Part shown: piece by piece, positions 7,758 to 14,927 of the stretch
Layout: every line of letters starts with the position of its first letter
Position numbering within the stretch: position 1 is the stretch's first letter
DNA from: WQUF01 sp031549885
Lineage (GTDB): Bacteria; Bacillota; Clostridia; Clostridiales; Clostridiaceae
Assembly: GCA_031549885.1 (NCBI GenBank)
Contig: JAVBPD010000129.1
Coordinates: forward strand, 1 to 30,219
Direction of reading: 5' to 3'
Length of the DNA: 30,219 nt
The notes under the pieces: model-generated
What the model was told of the DNA's origin: nothing
The model's input: only the letters and a program-made list of their open reading frames with translations
The model's database searches: none
Program-made: the position numbers and the translations under genes

Positions 7758-8852
7758 ATGACTATTAGGGAAGAAGAGATTTTAAAGATAATAAGTGAAA
7801 ATCCACTTATTTCTCAAAATGATTTAGCAAAAAAACTAGGAATTACAAGGTCTTCTGTTGCTGTCCACATTACAAATTTAACTAAAAAAGGATTTATATT
7901 AGGAAAGGGATATGTTTTAAAGGAAAGCCCATATGTTCTTGTCATTGGGGGAGCTAATATTGACATACAAGGATTTCCCAATGATATAATGAAACTTTCT
8001 GATTCAAACCCAGGAATTATAAAGACTTCCTTAGGTGGAGTTTCAAGGAATATAGCTGAAAACATATCAAGGCTTTCTTTAGATGTAAAATTAATAACTG
8101 CCATTGGAAAAGACGATTTTGGTAAAAGAATTTTAAATGAAGGCATGCATATTGGTATGGATTTTTCACATTCATTAATATTAGATGATAAACCCACTTC
8201 CACTTATTTATCCATATTAAACGAATTAGGTGAAATGGTTGTGGCTGTTTCAAATATGGGCATTTTAGAAAATATCAATGCCAAATTTTTAAGAAAAAAA
8301 CACTCTATAATTAAAAATTCCCTTTTAACTGTTGTGGATTGCAATGTTTCCTTTGAGGTTTTAGATTTTTTAACTTCAAATTATTCTAATATACCATTTT
8401 TCTTAGATACTGTTTCATCTAAAAAAGCAATTAAAGTTAAAGATATTATTGGAAAATTTCACACTATTAAGCCTAATAAATTAGAATGTGAAGTTTTAAC
8501 AGGAATTAAAATAAAAAATAAAGATGATGTAATAAAAGTTTCAGAGTATTTTTTTGAAAAAGGTGTTAAGCAAGTTTTCATTTCTTTAGGAGAAGATGGG
8601 TTGTTTTATAGCAATGGGACCTGTAGTGGATTTGTAAATAAAATAAATGTTAAACCCATCAACACAACTGGCGCTGGAGACGCTTTTGTAGCTGCTTTAG
8701 CTTATGGATATATTAATGATTTTCCTATTGAATATCTTGCAAAATTTGCAACCGCAGCATCTTTAATGACTATATGCCATGAAGATACTGTAAACCCAAA
8801 TATCTCAGTTAAACAAATAGAAAATAAAATGTTGGAGGTAAATTTATGCTAG
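7758..8852 (+). CDS. psuK: pseudouridine kinase with N-terminal winged-helix domain
   Basis: PsuK phosphorylates pseudouridine to pseudouridine 5'-phosphate for PsuG to cleave. Residues 1-55 form a winged-helix DNA-binding domain (ISQNDLAKKLGITRSSVAVHI), and residues 58-360 a PfkB/ribokinase fold: start VLVIGGANID, the GG loop at 92-95 (LGGVSRNIAEN) and the ATP/anion-hole motif NTTGAGDAF (302-310) with catalytic Asp308. The winged-helix fusion is common in Firmicute PfkB kinases of this group and suggests self-regulation. The gene overlaps psuG by 7 bp, which supports pseudouridine over other nucleoside substrates. AAGGAG precedes the ATG. Confidence 0.85.
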   Translation: MTIREEEILKIISENPLISQNDLAKKLGITRSSVAVHITNLTKKGFILGKGYVLKESPYVLVIGGANIDIQGFPNDIMKLSDSNPGIIKTSLGGVSRNIAENISRLSLDVKLITAIGKDDFGKRILNEGMHIGMDFSHSLILDDKPTSTYLSILNELGEMVVAVSNMGILENINAKFLRKKHSIIKNSLLTVVDCNVSFEVLDFLTSNYSNIPFFLDTVSSKKAIKVKDIIGKFHTIKPNKLECEVLTGIKIKNKDDVIKVSEYFFEKGVKQVFISLGEDGLFYSNGTCSGFVNKINVKPINTTGAGDAFVAALAYGYINDFPIEYLAKFATAASLMTICHEDTVNPNISVKQIENKMLEVNLC

Positions 8853-9760
8853 AAAATTATTTGTGCATAAAGGATAATGTTAAATTAGCTTTAAAAGAAA
8901 ATAAACCTGTGGTAGCTCTTGAATCCACTATAATTTCCCATGGTATGCCCTACCCTCAAAATGTTGAAACCGCTATGGAAGTTGAAAGGATAGTTTTAGA
9001 AAATGGTGCAATACCTGCTACAATTGCCATTATAGATGGAAAATTAAAGGTTGGTTTAACTTATGAAGAAATTGATTTTTTAGGGAAATCTAAAGATATT
9101 ATTAAAACCTCCATTAGAGATATGCCTTATATTGTAGCAAACAATCTGCATGGTGCAACTACTGTGGCAACTACTATGAGAATTGCAAGCCTTGCTAACA
9201 TTAAAGTATTTGCAACTGGTGGCATTGGCGGCGTTCACAGAGGAGCTGAAAAAACTTTTGATATTTCAGCTGATTTAGATGAACTTTCTTTAACAAATGT
9301 TGCAGTTGTTTGCGCTGGTGCTAAATCAATACTGGATTTAGGTTTAACTTTAGAGTATTTAGAAACCCGAGGAGTTCCTGTTTTAGGATATAATACAAAG
9401 GAGCTTCCTGCTTTTTATACGACAAAAAGTGGCTTTAGTGTAGATTATGAGGTTAAATCTCCTGATGAAATTGCTAAAATGTTAAAGGTAAAATGGGATT
9501 TAAATTTAAATGGCGGTGTTGTAATCGCAAATCCTATACCAGAGGAATATTCTATGGATTATGATTTTATAAATTCCTCCATTGAAAAAGCTTTGAAGCT
9601 TGCAAAAGAGAAGAATATTAAAGGAAAGGATACTACTCCATTTTTGTTATCTCAAATTAAAGATATAACTTCTGGAAATAGCTTAGATTCAAATATTAAA
9701 TTGGTTTATAACAATGCAAAGCTTGCAGCTTTAATAGCTGTAGAGATGTGCAAATTATAA
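8846..9760 (+). CDS. psuG: pseudouridine-5'-phosphate glycosidase
   Basis: PsuG cleaves the C-C glycosidic bond of pseudouridine 5'-phosphate, giving uracil and ribose 5-phosphate. Recognised from PVVALESTIISHGMPYPQN near the N-terminus, TGGIGGVHRGAE (124-135) and CAGAKSILDLG (157-167). Glu26, Lys87 and Lys160 align with the catalytic Glu31, Lys93 and Lys166 described for the E. coli enzyme, with nearly constant offsets. Length (304 aa) is normal. TTGGAGG lies inside the end of psuK, so the pair is translationally coupled. Together they form a complete pseudouridine salvage module; no dedicated transporter is next to them. Confidence 0.95.
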   Translation: MLENYLCIKDNVKLALKENKPVVALESTIISHGMPYPQNVETAMEVERIVLENGAIPATIAIIDGKLKVGLTYEEIDFLGKSKDIIKTSIRDMPYIVANNLHGATTVATTMRIASLANIKVFATGGIGGVHRGAEKTFDISADLDELSLTNVAVVCAGAKSILDLGLTLEYLETRGVPVLGYNTKELPAFYTTKSGFSVDYEVKSPDEIAKMLKVKWDLNLNGGVVIANPIPEEYSMDYDFINSSIEKALKLAKEKNIKGKDTTPFLLSQIKDITSGNSLDSNIKLVYNNAKLAALIAVEMCKL

Positions 9761-9865
9761 ATGATTAATGTTTTATATTTAAATTTATTGTAAATAATAA
9801 CTATAACAAGGTTATTAATTCCTATGAGTATAATATAAAACTTTTTAAACATTGAGGAGAAAAAA

Positions 9866-10438
9866 ATGCAATTTGAAAAACAAGTACAAATAAAAGAAAA
9901 GTTATCAGAATTTATAGATAGAAATAAATTAGTTTCAATTTTTGATAATGTCTATAAAACTGATAAATTTATTGCTGGATTTATTTTAAATGTTTCCGAT
10001 GAATTTGTTTTAGTTGCCCATGTTGATTCCTTTGGATTTTACGATGGATATTTAGTTAAGCAATTAAATAAAATTTATAATATTGAGTTTGATGGAAAGT
10101 ATGAAAAAAAGCTGCTAACTCTCTATAAACTTCAAAATCAAAGCCATAAAAAAGTTGCTATTGATTCTAGTTCAATTATTATAGATTTATTAAATCATGC
10201 CAAAAACAACAATTTAGCAATTTCTGCAGAATTATATAATAGTGGTACTTATGATGTTCAAGGGCTCATCGAAAATTTAAATGAAAGCACTATAACTGTT
10301 AAATTAATTGATGATTATGGATGCGAAAATGGAATGTCTATGTTTAATATTAACAATATAACTAGCTTGATTTGCGATTCAGATATAGAGATTTCTTTAA
10401 AATTGCTTAATGAAAATATGGGCTTAAAGTTTATTTAG
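9866..10438 (+). CDS. uncharacterised protein with an internally duplicated small beta domain
   Basis: This 190-aa protein belongs to no family I recognise. It appears to be two copies of one domain. Residues 35-86 (GFILNVSDEFVLVAHVD, then a Gly/Asp turn, then V/I-rich strands ending IEFDGKYEKKLL) parallel residues 129-182 (GLIENLNESTITVKLID, a Gly turn, then NINNITSLICDSDIEISLKLL). Each copy has the strand pattern of a small Sm-like beta barrel, and a helical linker (about 99-116) separates them. There is no signal peptide or membrane helix, so it is probably cytoplasmic. GAGGAG precedes the ATG, a TATAAT (about 9832-9837) lies upstream, and a strong terminator follows. It is probably a unit of its own, 105 bp after psuG. 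Confidence 0.7.
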   Translation: MQFEKQVQIKEKLSEFIDRNKLVSIFDNVYKTDKFIAGFILNVSDEFVLVAHVDSFGFYDGYLVKQLNKIYNIEFDGKYEKKLLTLYKLQNQSHKKVAIDSSSIIIDLLNHAKNNNLAISAELYNSGTYDVQGLIENLNESTITVKLIDDYGCENGMSMFNINNITSLICDSDIEISLKLLNENMGLKFI

Positions 10439-10450
10439 ATTAATTTTTTA

Positions 10451-10497
10451 AACAAGGCATGCCAAATTTTAAACTTAGCATGCCTTGTTTTTAATTT
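10451..10497 (+). terminator. intrinsic terminator
   Basis: AACAAGGCATGC (10451-10462) pairs perfectly with GCATGCCTTGTT (10478-10489) around a 15-nt loop, followed by TTTTAATTT. The U-tract favours rightward termination of the preceding gene. The leftward racemase-fold gene ends right against the hairpin and may use it too, although its U-tract on that strand is poor. Confidence 0.88.
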
Positions 10498-11516
10498 CCT
10501 ATAATTCTAAACCCTTCAGTTAATGGATCTAAAGGATCAAGAACAATATTATTAAATCCAGTTATAAAAGCAGTCCCAGAAACTTCTGTAATAACTGCAT
10601 CAAAATTCCCTTCTTTGCAATGGCTTATTACTATTGATTCCATTTTTGTATCAATAATGCTCTTATTAACTAAAATATCATCATCTTTCATAATTTTCTT
10701 ATGTATAAGAAGAGCAGTTCTTCCGCCAGTACCAGTGCCAGTTGGACTTCTATCAATTTGGCCATCTGCAAAAATACAAATATTATTTGTTATAAGTTTG
10801 TTCCCTTCTCTTCTAACAGGATTCATGAGGATAGTGCCATAAAGCCAGTTAATCCCAGGTTCTGTGGGGTGATTAAATTCATGTTCTTTAATTACTTTAT
10901 GCTTTATTTCCATTCCTATTTTTACTAAATCTTCAGAATACTCAGGTTCTACTTTTAAGTTTACCTTATCTGCATCAATATATACATAAAATGCACCACA
11001 ATATACAATGTCACAAACCACATCTTTGTCTATGCTGTCCACATGAACTGCAATATTTTCTTTATAAACAAAGCATGGAACATTTTGAAAACGAACTCTT
11101 AATACCTTATCATCTTTAACATCAGCAAAGGCTGTAATTCGACCTGCAGGAGCGTCAATTTTTACAACATTTTCACCTTCATGATGATTTATCATTCCAG
11201 TTTCAATGGCAACTTTAGTAACGCCAATAATACCATGACCACACATGGAGCTTAACCCTTCATTGTGAGTAAATAAAACTCCAAAATCCCCATCTTCAGT
11301 TGTTGCTGGTACCATAATGCAGCCATACATTCCAGAATGGCCTCTAGGTTCAAGCATTAGCATTTTTCTAAGCCCATCATAATGTTTATTTACGTAATCT
11401 CTCTTTTCTAATATTGTTTTGCCAGGAATTGGTGGAAAGCCTGATGTTATAATTCGCAGCGGTTCACCAGCAGTATGAGCATCAATACAAGTAATATAAT
11501 GTTTAAAATTAATCAT
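10491..11516 (-). CDS. proline racemase family enzyme, probable trans-3-hydroxy-L-proline dehydratase
   Basis: This is a 341-aa member of the proline racemase superfamily. The first catalytic motif is MCGHG with Cys92. The second is DRSPTGTGT with Thr259 where true proline racemases and 4-hydroxyproline epimerases have Cys. The Cys/Thr pair is the signature described for trans-3-hydroxy-L-proline dehydratase, as in the human L3HYPDH enzyme, giving delta-1-pyrroline-2-carboxylate. I therefore favour dehydratase over racemase. The start is ATG 11516, preceded by a strong GGAGGAATT; an in-frame ATG at 11567 upstream has no ribosome site and would intrude on the neighbouring gene. It follows the YbaK gene by 41 bp on the same strand. 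No pyrroline-2-carboxylate reductase is nearby. Confidence 0.82.
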   Translation of the reverse strand: MINFKHYITCIDAHTAGEPLRIITSGFPPIPGKTILEKRDYVNKHYDGLRKMLMLEPRGHSGMYGCIMVPATTEDGDFGVLFTHNEGLSSMCGHGIIGVTKVAIETGMINHHEGENVVKIDAPAGRITAFADVKDDKVLRVRFQNVPCFVYKENIAVHVDSIDKDVVCDIVYCGAFYVYIDADKVNLKVEPEYSEDLVKIGMEIKHKVIKEHEFNHPTEPGINWLYGTILMNPVRREGNKLITNNICIFADGQIDRSPTGTGTGGRTALLIHKKIMKDDDILVNKSIIDTKMESIVISHCKEGNFDAVITEVSGTAFITGFNNIVLDPLDPLTEGFRIIGN

Positions 11517-11557
11517 AATTCCTCCTAAATAATTTAATAATATTTTAAAATTTAAAA

Positions 11558-12028
11558 TTATTGCCAATTTTTACAAACATCTACCCATTTTATTGCATTA
11601 GAATAATTAAAAATCTCATCACATGTAAGTTCTACTGCACTATTATCGCTTCCACATGCTGGAAAAATAGTTTGAAATCTTTTCATAGATTCATCTAAAT
11701 ATACCGGAATATCTTTAGGTAGTGCAAATGGGCATACTCCACCAGGTTCATGACCTGTTAAGATAAAAACTTTATCAATATCAACCATTTTTGCTTTCAT
11801 TTTAAATTCCAAAGTGAATTTATAATTATCAATTTTTGCATCACCAGCTGTAACTACTACTATACAGCTTTCTTTATTTCTAAATACTAATGTTTTAGCA
11901 ATTCTTGCTTCAATTACAGAAACTGCTTTTGCAGCTAATTCCACAGTTGCACTTGAAGTATCAAATTCCATTACTCTATTTTCTAATCCTAAATTTACAA
12001 AAAACTGTTTAACAGCCTCAAAAGACAT
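11558..12028 (-). CDS. YbaK/EbsC (aminoacyl-tRNA editing domain) family protein
   Basis: This 156-aa single-domain protein belongs to the YbaK/EbsC/INS family, which hydrolyses mischarged aminoacyl-tRNAs, especially tRNA-Pro species. Family features: KTLVFRN, IVVVTAGDAKIDNYK with the conserved lysine region, and the GHEPGGVCPFALP loop, followed by CGSDNSAVELT near the C-terminus. The start is ATG 12028 (GATAGGAGTGAT upstream); an in-frame ATG at 12067 precedes that site. It is the first gene of a leftward pair with the 3-hydroxyproline dehydratase candidate. Both could act on proline analogues, the editing domain clearing tRNA-Pro mischarged with an analogue the enzyme metabolises; this link is inference from adjacency only. 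Confidence 0.85.
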   Translation of the reverse strand: MSFEAVKQFFVNLGLENRVMEFDTSSATVELAAKAVSVIEARIAKTLVFRNKESCIVVVTAGDAKIDNYKFTLEFKMKAKMVDIDKVFILTGHEPGGVCPFALPKDIPVYLDESMKRFQTIFPACGSDNSAVELTCDEIFNYSNAIKWVDVCKNWQ

Positions 12029-12074
12029 AGCATCACTCCTATCATTTATTATAGTGAATAATAACATAAATTCA

Positions 12075-12103
12075 TTTTATATAAAAGTTTGTTTTATATA
12101 AAA
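12075..12103. repeat. two copies of a 12-bp palindrome in the divergent promoter gap
   Basis: TTTTATATAAAA occurs at 12075-12086 and again at 12092-12103, 17 bp apart. Each copy is a perfect palindrome. They lie in the gap between the leftward ybaK-type gene and the rightward corrinoid operon. They could be a tandem operator, but simple AT palindromes are common in DNA of this composition. Confidence 0.35.
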
Positions 12104-12136
12104 AATTAATAAGTAAACGAACATTTATCATAGTAT

Positions 12137-12166
12137 TTGACTTTTATTGATAGTTTAATTTAAATA
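12137..12166 (+). promoter_or_regulatory. candidate promoter of the corrinoid operon
   Basis: TTGACT (12137-12142) followed after 17 bp by TTAAAT (12160-12165), or after 18 bp by TAAATA. The -35 is good and the -10 weak, about 50 bp before the first gene. No cobalamin riboswitch is recognisable in the 184-bp gap. Confidence 0.4.
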
Positions 12167-12212
12167 ATGTTATTCTAGATTTAAATGTGAGAATATAGTA
12201 GAGGTGTTTTGA

Positions 12213-12863
12213 ATGAATAACAAAGAAGAATTTTTTAAAAAGATCGCTGAAAACGTTGTTGACATGAATGAAGATGAAGTAGCAAAATTATGCAGGGATT
12301 CTTTAAAAGAAAGTATTCCTGCAAATGAGACAATTAATGAAGGACTTATAAAAGGAATGGATAAGGTATCTACCTTATATGAAGAGGAGGAATATTTTTT
12401 ACCAGAAGTGCTTATGTGTTCAGATGCAATGAATGCAGGTCTTAATGTGTTAAACCCTCATTTGGAAAAATCCTCAATGGATAAGCCAATTAAAGTGGTA
12501 ATTGGCGTTATCGAAGGAGATACTCATGATATTGGGAAAAATTTGGTCCGTGTTATGATGGAATCTTCAGGAATGGAAGTTTATGATTTAGGAAGAGATG
12601 TGCCTCTTTCAAGGTTTATAGAAAAGGCAGAAGAAGTTAGTGCTGATGTAATAGGAATGTCAACATTAATGACAACTACTATGGATGGAATGAAAATTGT
12701 TATAGATAACTTAAAAGATCAAAATATTAGAGATAAATATAAAGTTTTAATAGGTGGTGGTCCTATTTCAAAGCGTTTTGCAGAGGATATTGGAGCTGAT
12801 ATATATACAAAGGATGCATCAGAAGCTGTAAGAGTCCTTAAAACTGTTTTTAGGAGGGACTAA
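12213..12863 (+). CDS. corrinoid (cobalamin-binding) methyl-carrier protein, MtaC/MttC-like
   Basis: This 216-aa protein carries a methyl group on cobalamin between two methyltransferases. Residues 1-90 form the helical cap domain typical of B12-binding methyltransferase proteins (EGLIKGMDKVSTLYEEEEYFL). Residues 93-216 form the Rossmann-like B12 domain with DTHDIG (D103, H105, G108), His105 being the expected lower cobalt ligand, then GMSTLMTTTM and IGGGPIS around the nucleotide tail. Length fits MtaC, MttC and MtvC. It is the first gene of a seven-gene run, 1 bp before the first UroD-family methyltransferase, so both should be made together. The substrate cannot be told from this protein. 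Confidence 0.93.
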   Translation: MNNKEEFFKKIAENVVDMNEDEVAKLCRDSLKESIPANETINEGLIKGMDKVSTLYEEEEYFLPEVLMCSDAMNAGLNVLNPHLEKSSMDKPIKVVIGVIEGDTHDIGKNLVRVMMESSGMEVYDLGRDVPLSRFIEKAEEVSADVIGMSTLMTTTMDGMKIVIDNLKDQNIRDKYKVLIGGGPISKRFAEDIGADIYTKDASEAVRVLKTVFRRD

Positions 12864-12864
12864 A

Positions 12865-13908
12865 ATGTATAGAGAAGATAAGATGACTCCTAAGGAAAGG
12901 CTAAATGCTTTTTTAACAGGATCACCAATGGATAGAATGCTATGTATGCCAATTGTAACTAGCTATGCTGCTAAAATTACAGGAGACAATGTAAGAGATT
13001 ATCAATTAAATCCAAATGTAATGGCAAAATGCCATATTGAAGTTTATAAAAAGCTTAAATATGATTTAATATATTTATTTACAAATTGCTCTGCAATAGC
13101 AGAAGCTATGGGTCAAGATCTTGTTTATTACGATGATGAACCAGCAAATTGCTTAAATCCAGTGGTTAAATCTGAAGAAGATATTGATAAAATAAAAGTT
13201 GCAAGTGAAAATGATGGTAATTTACCAGTTTATTACGATGCACTTGACATTTTAAATAAAGAAATTTCTAATGAAGTTTATATATCTATATGCTTTTCAG
13301 GACCTCTTTCTACAGCTGCTACTTTAAAAGGTGTAGAGGATTTTGTTAAAGATACTTATAAAAATCCAAGTTTTTGCCATAAATTGCTTAGAATGAGCAC
13401 AGATAGCTGCAAAGCATTTATGAAAAAATCCATAGAAAAAGGCGCTATACCAGTAATACTTGAACCAATATCTTCAGGTAGCATATTTAGCCCAAAAATG
13501 TTTATGGAGTTCTCTTTTCCTTACCTTAAAGAGCTTGTAGATTATGCTCATGAATTAAAATCTCCTATAGCTCTTCATATTTGCGGTAAATCAAATAAAA
13601 TCATAGGTAAAATGGCAGATACTGGCGCTGATATTGTTAGCTTTGATATATGCGATTTAAAAATAGCTAAAGAAGAAGTTTTTGGAAGAGCAGTTTTGCT
13701 TGGAAATGTAACACCTGCAGATATACTTCTCTTTGGTTCACAAGAAGAAGTAAAAAAAGTATGCAAAGAATCTTTAGAATTTATGAAAGATTATAAGCCA
13801 GGGTTTATTTTAGCTACAGGCTGTGAGCTTCCTAAAAAAATACCCTATGAAAACCTAGAAGCTATGATGGAAGCTATAAGGACTTATGGCCTAAACGATT
13901 TTAATTAA
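12865..13908 (+). CDS. MtaA/CmuA-type (UroD family) zinc methyltransferase, copy 1
   Basis: This 347-aa TIM-barrel protein of the uroporphyrinogen decarboxylase superfamily is of the methyltransferase rather than the haem type. It has the zinc site of MtaA: H238-x-C240 (IALHICG) and C320 (ATGCELP), in almost the same positions as in methanogen MtaA. Such proteins move a methyl group between the corrinoid protein and a thiol or other acceptor; some relatives, such as the UroD-like vanillate demethylase of Moorella, act at the substrate side. TAGGAGGG lies 6 bp before ATG 12865, which supports this start over the in-frame ATG 18 bp downstream. It follows the corrinoid gene by 1 bp. Confidence 0.9.
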   Translation: MYREDKMTPKERLNAFLTGSPMDRMLCMPIVTSYAAKITGDNVRDYQLNPNVMAKCHIEVYKKLKYDLIYLFTNCSAIAEAMGQDLVYYDDEPANCLNPVVKSEEDIDKIKVASENDGNLPVYYDALDILNKEISNEVYISICFSGPLSTAATLKGVEDFVKDTYKNPSFCHKLLRMSTDSCKAFMKKSIEKGAIPVILEPISSGSIFSPKMFMEFSFPYLKELVDYAHELKSPIALHICGKSNKIIGKMADTGADIVSFDICDLKIAKEEVFGRAVLLGNVTPADILLFGSQEEVKKVCKESLEFMKDYKPGFILATGCELPKKIPYENLEAMMEAIRTYGLNDFN

Positions 13909-13927
13909 TAATTTTAGGAGAATTATT

Positions 13928-14923
13928 ATGAATGAAAAAAACAGGCTTTATAGTGTTTTAAATAGAGAAAGCGTTGATAGACCTCCTGTAATATGTCCTG
14001 GGGGAATGATGAGTGCTGCCATTACGGAGGTCTTAAAAGATATTCCTTTAAACCATAATAAAGATCCTAAAAGCATGATAGATGTTTCTAAAAATATCTT
14101 TAACGCAATTGGATTTGAAAATTATGGCGTTCCCTATTGTTTAACTGTGGAAGCAGAAGAAATGGGAGCAGAGGTTCACCTTGGAGGAAAGAATGTTGAA
14201 GCAAGGATCACAAATTATAATAAAGTTCCTATAGAAGAAGCCATTAAAAATTGGTCAGATAATAATATAAATATTAAAAGATCAAATGCTGTAATAGAGG
14301 CCATTAAAGGATTAAGAAATGACAATATACCTGTTATAGGAAATATTACAGGGCATATTTCTGTTGCCACATCAATTTATGAACCAGTTGACGTTTTTAA
14401 ATTATTTAAGAAAAGTCCAGAATTAATAAGAAAATATTTAAATATTATTAATGAATACTTGAAGGATTTTTCATATCGCTCTATAAAAGCTGGAGCAGAT
14501 GTAATAGCTATATCAGATCCAACCTCCACAGGTGAAATACTTGGAGCTAAAAATTTCATGGAATTTTCTCTCCCAGTGTATAAAGATTTAATTAACTTTA
14601 TACATAAAGAAGGAGTACCTGTTATTTTACATATTTGTGGCTCATGTAACAATATAGTTTCTCAAATGGAGGAAACCTATGCTGATGCACTTAGCTTTGA
14701 TTCTGTAGTAAGCATAAAAAATGTGAAAATGAAGGTCAAAGCTCCTATTATGGGAAATGTAAGCACTCACCTTCTATCTATTGCAAAAGAAGAACAAATT
14801 AAAATTGCTACTAATTATTGCATTAATTCTGGAGTTGACATTGTAGCACCAGCTTGTGGCATTGGCATGGAGACAAAAGCTTCCAGTTTAAAAGCTTTAT
14901 CAGATTGCGTTAAAAGGAGTTAA
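13928..14923 (+). CDS. MtaA/CmuA-type (UroD family) zinc methyltransferase, copy 2
   Basis: This 331-aa protein is a second UroD-fold methyltransferase with the complete zinc site: H235-x-C237 (ILHICG) and C310 (APACGIG). It is clearly diverged from copy 1. A segment at about 69-95 (PYCLTVEAEEMGAEVHLGG) closely matches the third paralogue of this operon (PFCLTVEAEHLGG), so copies 2 and 3 form a sister pair. With a corrinoid protein and two intact zinc methyltransferases, one may act as methyltransferase I (substrate to cobalt) and the other as II (cobalt to acceptor). Which is which cannot be read from the sequence. TTTAGGAG precedes the ATG; the activase gene starts 4 bp after the stop. Confidence 0.88.
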   Translation: MNEKNRLYSVLNRESVDRPPVICPGGMMSAAITEVLKDIPLNHNKDPKSMIDVSKNIFNAIGFENYGVPYCLTVEAEEMGAEVHLGGKNVEARITNYNKVPIEEAIKNWSDNNINIKRSNAVIEAIKGLRNDNIPVIGNITGHISVATSIYEPVDVFKLFKKSPELIRKYLNIINEYLKDFSYRSIKAGADVIAISDPTSTGEILGAKNFMEFSLPVYKDLINFIHKEGVPVILHICGSCNNIVSQMEETYADALSFDSVVSIKNVKMKVKAPIMGNVSTHLLSIAKEEQIKIATNYCINSGVDIVAPACGIGMETKASSLKALSDCVKRS

Positions 14924-14927
14924 AAAA

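Noticed and set aside
10491..11567. Longer 358-residue start for the racemase-fold enzyme
   Set aside because: ATG 11567 lacks a ribosome site and overlaps the end of the upstream gene; ATG 11516 has a strong GGAGG.
12029..12212. Cobalamin riboswitch before the corrinoid operon
   Set aside because: The gap is only 184 bp, very AT-rich, and contains no recognisable B12-box or multi-helix structure.
12865..14923. Haem biosynthesis uroporphyrinogen decarboxylases (hemE)
   Set aside because: Both proteins have the HxC...C zinc site of MtaA and lie with a corrinoid protein and activase; no other haem gene is near.
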